Assembly (NCBI GenBank): GCA_002179805.1
Contig: NAVB01000136.1
Span: 1-64,000, forward strand
Reading direction: 5' to 3'
DNA from: Acanthamoeba lenticulata
Taxonomy: Eukaryota; Discosea; Longamoebia; Acanthamoebidae
Length of the DNA: 64,000 bases
Positions 15,170 through 26,652 of this stretch are shown piece after piece. Within the stretch, counting starts at the first letter, position 1, and every line of letters begins with the position of its first letter. Below the pieces are notes generated by a model. That model made no database searches, was not told the origin of the DNA, and saw only the letters and a list, made by a program, of their open reading frames with translations. Position numbers and translations under genes: made by a program.

Positions 15170-18100
15170 ATGAGCCTCTGCGGCCCAGTCGCCGTGCTGG
15201 CGATGCTGGCTCTACTGCTAGCCGCTGCCGAAGGGGCGGACTACACGCTCACCATCAAAAGCGTGTACACGTCGGGAAGTTGCAAGTATGCGAACCCCCT
15301 CGGGCTCTGTTGTTGTTGTTGTTTATCGTCAGCGCTGACTTGCTGACTTGTAAACACACAACTTACAGCTTCGATGTGGCAGCGAACGAAGAGTTTACTT
15401 GGCTCTTCGACATGGCGTCGCAGTCCAAGTGCATCAACTTCCAGGACATCGATGAGCACATCAACAGAGCAGTTACCTACACGATAGACTTCAGCACCAC
15501 CCGGACTTCAATGGACATGAACATGGATTTCTTCGAGAAGGACGGCTCCAACTTTTGCACACGTGAAGGAAGCGACGTGGCTAGTGATCGAGTGACCTTC
15601 ACGCGCACCTTCAACTTGGGTTCTCTGATCGAGAATGTGGCTTCGGACTGGGACGAGGCCCGATCGGCCCAAGGGTGCACCTTTGGCGCGCGAGGAGACA
15701 TCAAGAAGTGGCCCAGCCCCCCAGCAGCGGTGACGGTAAGGATTTTCCTTGTGGCTTCACTTGCCATCTCGCTCTAACGTTCAGACTCGTTGACAGCCTG
15801 GGGCTCCTCGGATCAGCAGCACGGCGTTGACGCTCGTAGGGACGGAACTTCAACTGGTGATCAACGGCAATGAGCTGGACCCCAACAGCAGTGAGGACCC
15901 GGTGGTGCAGATCTCGGGCGGAACGACGTCCAACTGCATCAGCACCACATTCACTGCCATCGGCAGCCGGATCACATGCACCATCACTCCCCCCGAAACT
16001 GACAAGGTGGCCAATATCGACATGCTGGTCCAGGTGCAGACCACGTATGGCCTGTCTCGGTTAGCCCGAGTCGACTTCCCCACGTGCTCGCCAGCCTGCT
16101 CGGTGAACGGCACTTGCTACTGGTCGAAGGATGTCAAGCGCACCGAGTGTGTATGTCGCAGCTTCCTCAACTACGGCGCACAGTGCCATCTCAGTACGGC
16201 GGCCTCTTCTTGTGTTGCTCTTACTTTCCTTTCTTTTCCTTCTTGAATTTCTCATCTTGTTTCCTCTTCATATGTTGTGGGTGATGTGCAGCATACCCGG
16301 ACGGCGAGCCTATCTTGTCGGCCATCTCGCCTATTGGAGGAGACTACACCCAGCAAATCGTGATTGGTGTCGCTGGTCGTGCATTTACCACCGACTCCAG
16401 CATCACCAGCGTCACTTGCGAACTCAGCTGGAGTGGGTCAAACCAGCGGTATGCATTTTATTCCATAAAAACAAGATGAAATTATATTTTTAATTCTTTG
16501 GCCCGTACAACGACAGGATATCGGCGGCGGGGGACCGCGTCGTAACGGAGCGCAATGTCGTGTGGAGTGGGCCGTTGCTCGCCTACGACAACCGACCCAT
16601 TCCACAGACGGACTCGCTGCAAGTGGCGGGCATGTGCGTCATTCCGGCCGGCACCTTCTCTCGTCCGAGGCCCGACACCAAGAACGCTCTCGTCACCCTC
16701 ATCTGGCGCCGGGGCGCCACTGGCCAAGTCATCGAGTCCCGCGACTCGCGCACCTTTCTCCTCTATGGTGCGTATGTGGTGCGATTCGAACTGTCCCCGC
16801 ACTATGTTGACCCCTCCGCCAACACAGGCCCGTTCGATCCCGCGAGCTCGACCGTCCGTGTGGTGACCAACCCGGCCGACACGGAGATGCGCGTGTTGCG
16901 TGACCAGTACCTGCGCGTGACGGTCATGGACGCCGACGGCAACAACCGTGTCGGTAGCGGAGACGAGGATCTCTTCTTCCTCGAGTGGTTCAACGGACCC
17001 TCCACACAACCACGGGTGCCGCTCAACACTCTTAGCCTCTTCTCACTGTGGCACATTGCTGACGGCGGCGTGGACGTGCAGTTTGGCATCCGAGGAGGCG
17101 ACACAAAGAGTTTCTCGTACTCGGCATGCCGCAGGCGGCCGGACGACACGATGTGCGCCTACTACGAGACTACTCAGTCGTTCGACTTTGGCGGTCAGTA
17201 CATGGCCAATGTATTCTACCCGGATCCGAACACGTTCGCCCTGGTGGCGATCAACAAGGGCGATGTCATCTTTGATGTCAAGGGCCTTGGCTCGGCCACC
17301 TTGCCCGTGCCTGCGCAGCAACCTTCCGGCATCGACTGGGCCGAGTCCCTCCGCTATCGCGAAGAGATCGACCTCTACGACAAGGGCCTTGCCCAGCTGG
17401 TGCGTTCGGCTCTCCAACCCAGAGAAACGTTTGCCCGCTTTGACGACCTTGAGCTCACCCTTGAGGCCGATCGTGCCGCAGATTTCGCCCAACACGGGCG
17501 CCCGGGACCGGACGAACGTGCTCGGTCCGCTCTTCAAGCGGTGGAAAGGCGGATGGTTTACTCAGCGACAGACCATCAGCCTTGGGTTCGAGACGGGCAT
17601 GTCGCGCGTTGCCTTTGGCTCGGTTCACATCATCCGCGACCAGGGCACGAGCACGCCCAACTTCTGCGACACGCAAACGGACGAGCTCGACCCGGGCCCG
17701 CTCACCAACCAGGTGGCGCCGTGGCAGCGGACGGGCAACGTACCCAATCGCTTCCCGATGTCCAGCCTCAACTTTGCCGATAGCGACTGCGTCACGTCGG
17801 TCACGGTCACCGTTCAGCTTAGGCATCTCAACGTCAACAGCGTGGGTCTGACCCTCATTCGCACGGGCCTAGCCGGCACAAGCCCACGCGCCAAGAATAT
17901 CACGACCTCTATCGTGCTCAAGACCGCCAATGTTGGTACGTCAATCAACCCTGATTTCTTTTGCCTCGCTCGCTGCGGCGATGACGGCCTGGCCAATTGA
18001 TTGACATACAACACACACACACACACAGAGGTCAGCCTGCCAGCGACAACGCTGCTGGTGTACAGCAACCTCAACGTGACCCAGCTGGCTCAGCTGCGGG

Positions 18101-21100
18101 GCCTCCCAGCTCGGGCCGACTGGGTGCTGGTCGTGACTTCACCGGTGAGACAGGGCCACCTCAAAGACTGGTACCTTTCCATCAGCTCCGAGTACTGCCT
18201 TCGCAGCGCTGTCGTGGACAATTCCGTGTGCGCCGAGGGCGGCGGCCAGCTGTACGCGCGAGCGGCCAACGTCGAGGACCGCATCCGGCTGGAGTGCCCG
18301 TCCGGCGGCGTCATTTCGTCCATCGTATGGGCCCGCTTTGGCAAGCTCGACGGCTCCTGCGAACAGGACAATGTGCGCGTGTACGACAACTGCGAGGCCA
18401 ACACGACCACCGTTGCGCGTCGCGTCGCGTCGGTGTGCGTCGGCCAGACGTCGTGCGAGCTGCTCGCGCTCGACACGCAGTTTGCCCAGGACATCGGCGA
18501 GCCGTACCTGTGCCCGGGTGAGCTGCCGCCCTGCCCGGACGACGTGTCCTTGCTCACGACCGAGGACAGTTCCTCGGTCCAGAGCCGCCGTTGGGCGGAG
18601 AAGGACGGCGACGGCAGCAACATTGCCGGCGAAAAGCACAAAAGGCAGCACAGCTCGAGTGAGCGCGCCCTGCCGTGGACCTACCCGGGCACCGAGGACC
18701 ACTACTACAAGACCGGCTACGTGCGCCACGCCATCGAGCCCCTCTTCAGGCAGCGGCGTACCAGCGACGCGCCGACGTGCACCTACAGCCAAACGCGCCC
18801 CAAGAAGGCCCTCATGGTCAAAGCTCTGTGCCAAGGTCCGTAGTCCATGCGCCAGGCTGCATGCCTCGTGTGTGGGCAGCATGTGTTGGCTGACTCGGTC
18901 ATGCGCGACATGACAGAGGCTGGTGCGGCCACCGTTTTCACGGATTTGGTGCCCAGTTCGAGGAAAATGTTGCTGGCCAGCGCGAGCGCCGATTTCGACA
19001 ATGACTGGAAGGATGAGACCATCACGCTGTTTGGCTACGTGGGCGGCTCACTTCATGCGGCCATCACCTACGTCCAGAACGGGCGTCCGGTAACTCAGAC
19101 CTATCGCAGCATCCGAGTCTCTGGCGTCGCCATCGTGCTGGGCGACCAGATCGAGGTCCAGACGGGCGACTTTGACGGCGATGGCTACCCGGAGCTGGTC
19201 TTTGCCTTCATCAACTCTGCGGGCGTGCTTCAGGCCTACCTGTGGGACTTGTCCATCAACAGCGCTGCCGTGTGGGGGGCTCGAGCCAAGACCTCACGGA
19301 CCAACTTGCAACCGTGCGGCTGCTTTGCCACGCAGGTGCCCATTCTCAGCCTCTTCAATCAGGTGACGACCGTGCGCGTGCCCGGGAGTCCGCGCTTCCC
19401 GGTTATCTTCAACTCGACCCGAATCGACTCCCAGGGCTTTTCTTTCTCCTTGTCCGCGGGGGATGTGGCTCTCTCGCTGCGGGACTACGTTCGCATTCAT
19501 CACCCTTTGTATCCTCTGACGGACGGTGTGCTGACGTCATCAACCATGTGCCCCAACGACACAGCTGGTGGTGTCCTGGATCGTAGATGCAAGCACGGTC
19601 TCGTGGCAGCTCTACGTGCAGGCGCCGAACCGCACGCTCATCCCAGCGACGGCCAGCCCCAACTCGCTGCGTTCCCTCAACCGGCCCCGAGCGGTTGCGG
19701 TCAATTTGGCCAACTACGAGGTACCCGCGGGCTGGTAAAGCTGGCCCTCGTCGATCTCTAACAGACACTGTGGACGCCCAGGGCTCGGGCACAAGCGAGC
19801 TGTCGCTGGGGGTCATCGACCGCCAGGGCGTGACTGTGTTCCTCTACTCGATCGACCAAGAGGACGACTTTAGCATGAAGCAGGAGAAGGTCATCACGGT
19901 CTACGACGCTAACACCAAGCCTGGTCTCTGGGGCGCTGACTCAGCGTCTTCCTATTCTCGCTCCAAGTAAGGACGGTCCCTTGCCCTGCTCATCATGCAC
20001 GTTTGCCTCATTATGATCTACACGATCATCTTCATTACTTTTGCCCAGTCTGCACATGGTCTCGGGCGATCTTGACGATGATGGAGACGCCGAGATCGTG
20101 GTGGGCTTCACCGCGCGGAGCCAAGCCTACCTGTACCGGATCGATGCACCTGGCTCTGGCACCAAGTGCCGCCGGCTGGACTGCATGGAGCTCTTCAACA
20201 AGCAGGCCTACACGCTCTCGCTGGGCTACACCAGCCCCGACGGCGTGCCGCTGCGGAGCCCCGAGCTCAAGCTGGCCATCGCCAACTTGGACGACAGCTA
20301 CGCCAATGAGCTGATCGTCGCCGCCGAGTACACCTCGACCCGCGACTCCACCGTGGCCAAGGTCATGCTGGCCAGCCTCACCGCGCAGCCCAACGTTGAC
20401 GGCCCCTTCAGCGTCAACGGACGGCACTGCTACAATGGCCCGTACTACCAGCTCGCTGAAGCCTTCGAGGAGTGGGTGGTCAACAACATGGCCCTCACGG
20501 TGGGCAACCTCTACGGCCTTGGCTTCCGCGTGGGCGAGCCCACCACGATCCGCTACGAGGGCGTACCCGACTTGGTGGCCGTCCTGAACGCGCCGCCGAC
20601 GCACTACGACGTCCTGGACGAGCAGGGCGAGGTGGTCGTGAACGCGGACACCTTCACGGGCTCGGGCTCGTTCACGTCGCTGTCCAACATCGAGGGCATC
20701 GTGTCATCCTTTGAAATCACCCGCGAGAAGGCGTCGGCCACGACCTCGACCCACGGCTTCCAGCTGGACTCGCGGATCGCGGTCGTGTTTGGCAACATGG
20801 ACCTCGCCTGGCAGACCTTCACCTCCAACACGGAGAACACGGGCTACGCCAACATAGAGCAGATCGCCGTGTCGCGGGACATGGTCGCGGCGGGCGACGA
20901 CGTCGTGCTGTACATCTCGACCGACAAGGACGTGTGGAAGTACCCCATCGTCGACCAGAGCGGGAATCAGGTGGGCTCGCTGGACATCGTGCTGTCGTCG
21001 AGCTGCGGCGAGAAGTGCGTCCAGAAGGGCGACGGCCGGGACCTGTGGTGGTTCACGCCGGACCACGAGCCCTTCAACATCCTCACCTACTCGTCCCGCG

Positions 21101-24100
21101 CGCCCAAGGACTTCAACCCGGTCAACCGCATCATGGTCGGCGAGAAGGTTACGCTCGGGCCCAACGCCCACGAGCAGTGGGTCGACCAGCAGTCGGGCAA
21201 ATCGCAGAACAAAGTCAGCCTCAACCACACGGCCGACCGGACGGGCAAGGGCGGCTCGGCCGGCGCCAGCGTATCCGTCGACTTCACCTTCTCGGGTGCG
21301 TTCATGGGCGTCGGCCCGCAGATCAAGATGCCGCTGGGCGTGAACGTCGTCGCAGGCTACACGGGTCGGACCGAGACATCGGACCAGGCCCTGGCCACGC
21401 AGTCCCAGTCGGCCTCCATCAACCGCGACGTCTCCGTGCACAGCTTCCTGGAGGCCATCTCGCCGCAGTACGCCTACAAGGTGCAGCCCTTTGTCTACAT
21501 GGCCAGGACGGGCAGCGGGCAGGAGTACCTCAAGGTGGACTACTCCGCCGAGCCGGGCTATTACCCGGGCGTGTCGACCTGGTGGCAGCGCACGTACAAC
21601 AAGCCTGACCCGACGTTCAACATGCCCTGGTGGTGGACGAACTTCAAGCGGGACCGGACCATGCTCACCAAGGAGATCGTCTCGACGCCGCTCTTCCCTC
21701 GGCTGGGCGAAGTCGTGCAGGTCACGGTGACGGTCCGCAACAAGGCCCTCGTGCAGGCCCAGGACGTGAGTCTGGCCCTGTGGCGCGGCAGCCCCGAGAA
21801 CTGCCTCGACCTCACCTGCCTCTTCATCGGCCGCACCCTCATCGGCGCGACCAGAGTCAACATCATCCCAGCGCAGGGCCAGCGCGACGTGGCGTTCCTG
21901 TTCAAGTACGACGGCACCAACAATATCCACGCGACGCTCGACGACAACAACGACATCGAGGAGATGCACGAGGACAACAACGAGGCCTACAGCCTCATGT
22001 TCTACAACCTGCGGGATGAGGGCTACACCATCCAGACCATCCGCTTGGACAAGACCCTCACGCTCAGCCCCGTCATGGGCGGGCCGGGCAAGCGCTGGGT
22101 CAAGGGCTATGACATCTCGGCCACGGTGCTGGGCGACACCTTCAACCGGCAGAACGTGCTGGTCCAATTCTGGCACGGCCAGGTGGGCGGCTCGGGCCGT
22201 CTCATCGCCACGATCAACGTCCCGCGCATCCGGGGCTCGGTGGCGACCACGACGCGCTACACGCTGAGCGCCTACTGGGACACGAGCAACCCGAGCTACT
22301 ACGGGCCGCAGGAGCTCCACGCGGTCATCCTGCACGCTGGCTTCGACACCACGTCGGCCAACGTCATCTCGAGCGTGCATCAGACGGTCACCATCGGGTG
22401 CTATGGCGACGTCGACGTGTGCGGCGTGTGCGGCGGCGACAACAAGGCCTGCATGGGCTGCAACGGCGTCCCGCTGTCGGGCAAGACCGTGGACATGTGC
22501 GGCAAGTGCGGCGGCGACGGCTCCACGTGCTGCATCCGCAAGCCCTCGCAGGCCACCGTGCAGTATGTGCGGCTGCAGCTCAACAGCTACGGCGGCACGA
22601 AGCGCATCAAGGTGGGCGACATGGTCGTGTGGGAGAACCTCCTCGACTGGAATGTCAAGGTCGAGGGCGGGGTGTACGACTACGTGGGCGCTCCGGCGTT
22701 TGAGCTGCGGACGCTCCAGTTCAAGGGCTTCCCCATCCAGGACCAGGTGCCCTTGATGACATTGGACGACGCCACGGTCAGCGCCTACGTGCAGCAGTAC
22801 CTGGCCATGGCCACCCTGAAGGACCACCTCGAGTCGGCCTCCGACCCCCTCACGCCCGACACGCTGGGTCCCCAGTTCCTCAGGCGAGACGACCACCGCG
22901 ACCATCTCTCGGCCGACATGCCCGAGGACTTTTACAACATGGGCCTCGCGCGCTTCCCGGGCTGGCATGTCGATGGGCCCACCGTGGGCCTCGCTGAGGA
23001 CCGCGGGCGCGGTCAGGTGACCCTCCGACGACGCGAGGCTGACGAAGCTGACGACGAAGATGACGGCGACAACGATTACGTGCACGCTGAAGAGGTCATG
23101 GAGGGTGTCTGCTGCGCCGAGCCCGAGCTCGACGATGACGCCAGCGGGTCCAACACTGCCGTGCCCAAGCCGTATACGCTCGGCCATGGCAACACGGAGC
23201 TCGACAAGCACCTCCAGGCAGTGCTTCAGAAGCGCGTCAAGTCACGACCGGTCCACGTGTCGACAGACGAGATGAAGGGCCGCACGTCGGTCGATGTTCG
23301 CGGCGGACCAAGGCCAGCGTTCTCGCTGCGGGCGGTCGCGCTCTTGCTCTTGAAGCACCAGAAGGAGCAACAGGACTTCCTCGCCAGCATCAACGACACC
23401 GCGGTTGTGGACCGGTGGGACGTTCAGGCATTCAGCGAGCGCAAGCGCGAGGCCGCACGTATGCTCTATGACCCCGAGCTGCACGAGTCTGAGAGCGATC
23501 CGGCCCGTCCGCTCCACGTCCGCTGTCTGTGTCCGCCGCGGCACCGTGTCCGGGCTGACGCCCCGACCCCAGGCGGCTCTGGTGGCAGCTCTACGCCGGG
23601 CGGCTCCAGCCCCGGTACGGCGTCCACGATCATGCATCGTGCACACGTTTGTTTGATGTCGCCAGAGCCGAGCTCTGACTGACACATCACCACGCAGGGA
23701 TCTACGTGTGGCATGACGCCCAAAATCCGGCGATCCACGGCACCATTATCGTGGACCCGTCGAACCTGGTCAAGGACGTGTGTGGCGTGTGCGGGGGCAA
23801 CGGCACGTCGTGCCTCGACTGCAAGGGCACGCCGTTTGGCAACGCGCGGCGCGACGTGTGTGGCGTGTGCTACGATCCGCTGGTGGACAGCTACGACGCG
23901 GAGCGGGCCAAGGACTGCGCTGGCGTGTGCAATGGCACGGCTGTCATCGACGACTGCGGCTACTGCGTGGGCGGCTCGACCGGCCGCGTGCCGGGCTTTG
24001 CCAAGGACTGCCGTAACGTCTGCAATGGGGACACGCCCGACCTGTGCGGCGTGTGCGGCGCCACCGAGGCTACCCACCCGCAGCTGCTCGACTGCGCGGG

Positions 24101-26415
24101 CCAGTGCTTCGGCCTCCGCGTCCGCAACTCGTGCGGCTACTGCGTGGGCGGCTCGACCGGTCTGGACCTGAACTACGGGAAGGACTGCGCCGGTGTGTGC
24201 AACGGCACGGCAGTGCGCGACTGTAACAACCAGTGCCAGGGCACCGCCCGTGTCGACTGCGCCGGCGTGTGCGGTGGCGCTGCGCGCACCAACCAGTGCT
24301 CACGTTGCATCGGCGGTTCCACTGGCCTTGACGTACGTCCGGACCCTTGGTGGAATGTGTGCAATGCAAGTTCCTAACTCGTTTGATGCGGGCTTGTAGG
24401 ACGCGATGACCAAGACCTGCGACGGCATCTGTGCGATCCGGCCTGACCTCGTGTGCCGTGGCAATATGTCCCGGCGTGCCCTTCCGGCCGAGGCCGAGCT
24501 GCAGCTTTCGTCCGAAGTCGCTGCCGACAGTGATGACGCTCCCGTGGCGAGCGACTTGGCCGAGCGCGTCACCCAGTGCGCTGGTGGCGCGTTTGATTGC
24601 CGCGGCATGTGTAACGGCACAGCGCGCGTAGACAAGCAGAGCACATGCTGCGCCGCGACGGACCTCGACTGCGCCAACCTGTGCCGCGGCTCGGCGAGGC
24701 TCGACTGCGAGGTGTGCGTGGGCGGTTCGTCGGGCCGGGAGCCGCGGAGCGTGCGCGACTGCCTGGGCGTGTGCAACGGTACCGCGGTGTACAACCCATG
24801 CGGCGTGTGCGTCGTCCCGGAGCGGTATTACAACGGAACGGGCTATCGCGTGGACTGCAACAACGTGTGCAACGGTTCGGCTTACATCGACGACTGCGGC
24901 CGCTGCGTCGAGGGCACCACGAGCAGGCTGCCCAACCTCGACAAGGACTGCTTGGGCAAATGCAACGGCTCGGCCTTGGTGGATGACTGCGGTGTGTGCT
25001 ACACGCCCGGCGGCAACCACACGCCCAACGCCGACAAGGACTGCGCGGACGTGTGCGGCGGCTTGGCCGTGGTCGACGACTGCGGCCAATGCGCGCTGGG
25101 CACGACGAGGCGCGAACTCAACGCCGACAAGGACTGCGCTGGCCAGTGCTTTGGCCAGCACATCATCACCGACCCGGCCTGCTCGTGCCCGCCCGGGCAG
25201 CTGGACCGCTGCTTCGTGTGCGGCGGCAACAACAGCCAGTGCGCCGGGTGCGACGGGCTGCCCTGGTCGGGCAAGGTGCGGGACTACTGCGGCGTGTGCG
25301 GCGGCAACAACACGGACTGCTGCTTTCTGCCGTTCGCGCAGACGACGGCCACCATTCGGGACTTTGAGACGATCATCCTGCGCAACACGCTCGAGACCGG
25401 CGAGACGCTGGCCATCACCAACCTCCACACGGGCCAGGCCTACTCGCTCATCATGTACCGCCTCGACGTGCCGGCCGCCATCGCGCGCGTCAAGCAGATC
25501 CAGACGCGCTGGGACTACGCGGCGCTGCGGCCCGGCAACACGCTGCGCATCGTCGTGTCCGAGCCGGGCACCTACCGCATCACCTCGGTCGAGAGCTCGT
25601 CGGTGAGCTTCGATCTGGACGTCGTCTACAACGCCAAGCAGCCGGACGTCTGCGGCCGCTGCGTGTACCCGCCCTCGAGCACCGACTTCATCCTGTCGAC
25701 AACCGTTGCCAACAACGCCTCGACGTCGGACACGCGCAACGCGAGCGTCGTCGAGTATGCCCACTGCTGCGCGATCATGCCCAGCGACGACGTGCACGAG
25801 TGGTTCGAGACCGTGTACTACCACGACCCGCGCCGCCCGGACGAGGTCACGCGCGTGGTCAACCACACGCGGCGCTACCGGCCAGCAGCCATCGAGCACT
25901 TGATCCGGATCGTGGAGCCTCACGCCATCGCGCGCACCTCGTGGTGGAACGGCAAGCGGCTCGAAGTGGGCGATGTGCTCATCTTTGAAAACGCCGACTC
26001 GGTCGACCATGTGCTGTCCTTCACCGGGCCACAGCCCATGGCCGACATCTACCTGGAGCGCGGCTCGCTGGTCCGCACGCCGGCGTTCGTCAAGCCGGGC
26101 GCCTACCGGGTGGAGTCCAACCGCAACATGATCAACACCACGTTTGCTGTCGAGTTCGCCTTCACATGCTCGCGCTACCTCGCCGAGACCCCGGCGCCCA
26201 AGCCCGACGACGACACGGACCTCATCATCGGGCTGTCGGTCTCGCTCGGCGTTCCCTTCGTGGGGCTCATCGCGCTGGCCCTCCTCGTCGCGGCCGTTCT
26301 TGGCCTCCTTGCTCTTCGCCGAAAGCTCGCCCACAGCAACAACCCGTTTGCCACACCCTACGACCCGGGCTCCACGATTCGTCCGGCCGCAAGCGCAAAG
26401 GCCCCACAGGGCTAA
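15170..26415 (+). CDS. Giant multidomain type I membrane glycoprotein (lectin, FG-GAP-like, Cys-rich repeats)
   Basis: Predicted cell-surface protein of over 3,000 residues; function unknown, adhesion or phagocytic receptor inferred. A signal peptide (MSLCGPVAVLAMLALLLAAA) starts it. In order: IPT/TIG-like Ig fold (15830-16060), EGF-like module (CSPACSVNGTCYW, near 16090), a beta-rich region, a SUEL/galactose-binding-lectin domain (18270-18510; RLECPSGGVISSIVWARFGK), FG-GAP-like repeats (GDFDGDGYPELVF near 19170, GDLDDDGDAEIVVGF near 20060), a CARDB-like domain (21690-22000), ADAMTS-like CGVCGGD cysteines (22420), a cupredoxin-like segment (22560-22700), an acidic stretch, tandem DCAGVCNGTA-type Cys-rich repeats (23780-25320), a further cupredoxin-like segment (25880-26160), one membrane helix (26220-26310) and a short tail with NNPF. 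Introns at 15280, 15740, 16200, 16450, 17940, 18840, 19500, 19730, 19970, 23620 and 24335 join in frame. An apparent one-base frameshift lies near 17460. Confidence 0.85.
17440..17500 (+). other. Apparent frameshift inside the giant membrane protein gene
   Basis: Up to about 17455 the coding frame reads FDDLELTL; downstream the clearly coding frame is the next one, reading PQISPNTGARDRTNVLGP and continuing for about 450 bases. No GT..AG intron fits between them. One extra base in the CCCTTGAGG stretch would explain it. It may be a sequencing or assembly error, or a real allele defect. Confidence 0.6.
23780..25330 (+). repeat. Tandem Cys-rich repeats carrying N-glycosylation sequons
   Basis: Within the giant membrane protein a unit of roughly 25-35 residues recurs with the pattern (K/R)DCAGVCNGTAVxDDCGxCVGGSTG. 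Most copies place an Asn-Gly-Ser/Thr sequon immediately after a cysteine. Copies begin near 23910, 23985, 24060, 24180, 24580, 24755, 24850, 24940 and 25030. CGVCGGN(N/G)T blocks bracket the array near 23790 and 25290. Similar DC..C repeats occur in secreted proteins of several microbial lineages. Confidence 0.75.
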
Positions 26416-26652
26416 CTCCTCTTTTCTGCACTGCAAGCTTTTTTTCTTCTCTTTTTTCCATCATGAGGGCCTTCTTTGATGATTGGTTATGTTTGTGCTT
26501 GTGAAAGTTGTGGCGCTTGCCTGGGGCAGACGAGGACGGCCAGGGCTTTTCGCCTCAGTCTCCTTTTTCACCTTCGCCTCGACGTGCCGTAGAGAAAAAC
26601 AGTGAAAGAAAACAAAAAGAATTAGGCGAGTCGACATAAACTCAAAGAAGAG

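Noticed and set aside
20704..23211. Very long minus-strand open frame (835 codons)
   Set aside because: It is antisense to the strongly coding plus frame of the giant membrane protein; its His/Val/Arg/Asp-rich composition is what reverse-complement of GC3-rich codons gives.
24070..26436. Minus-strand open frame of 788 codons
   Set aside because: Antisense shadow of the Cys-rich repeats; no domain or start context.
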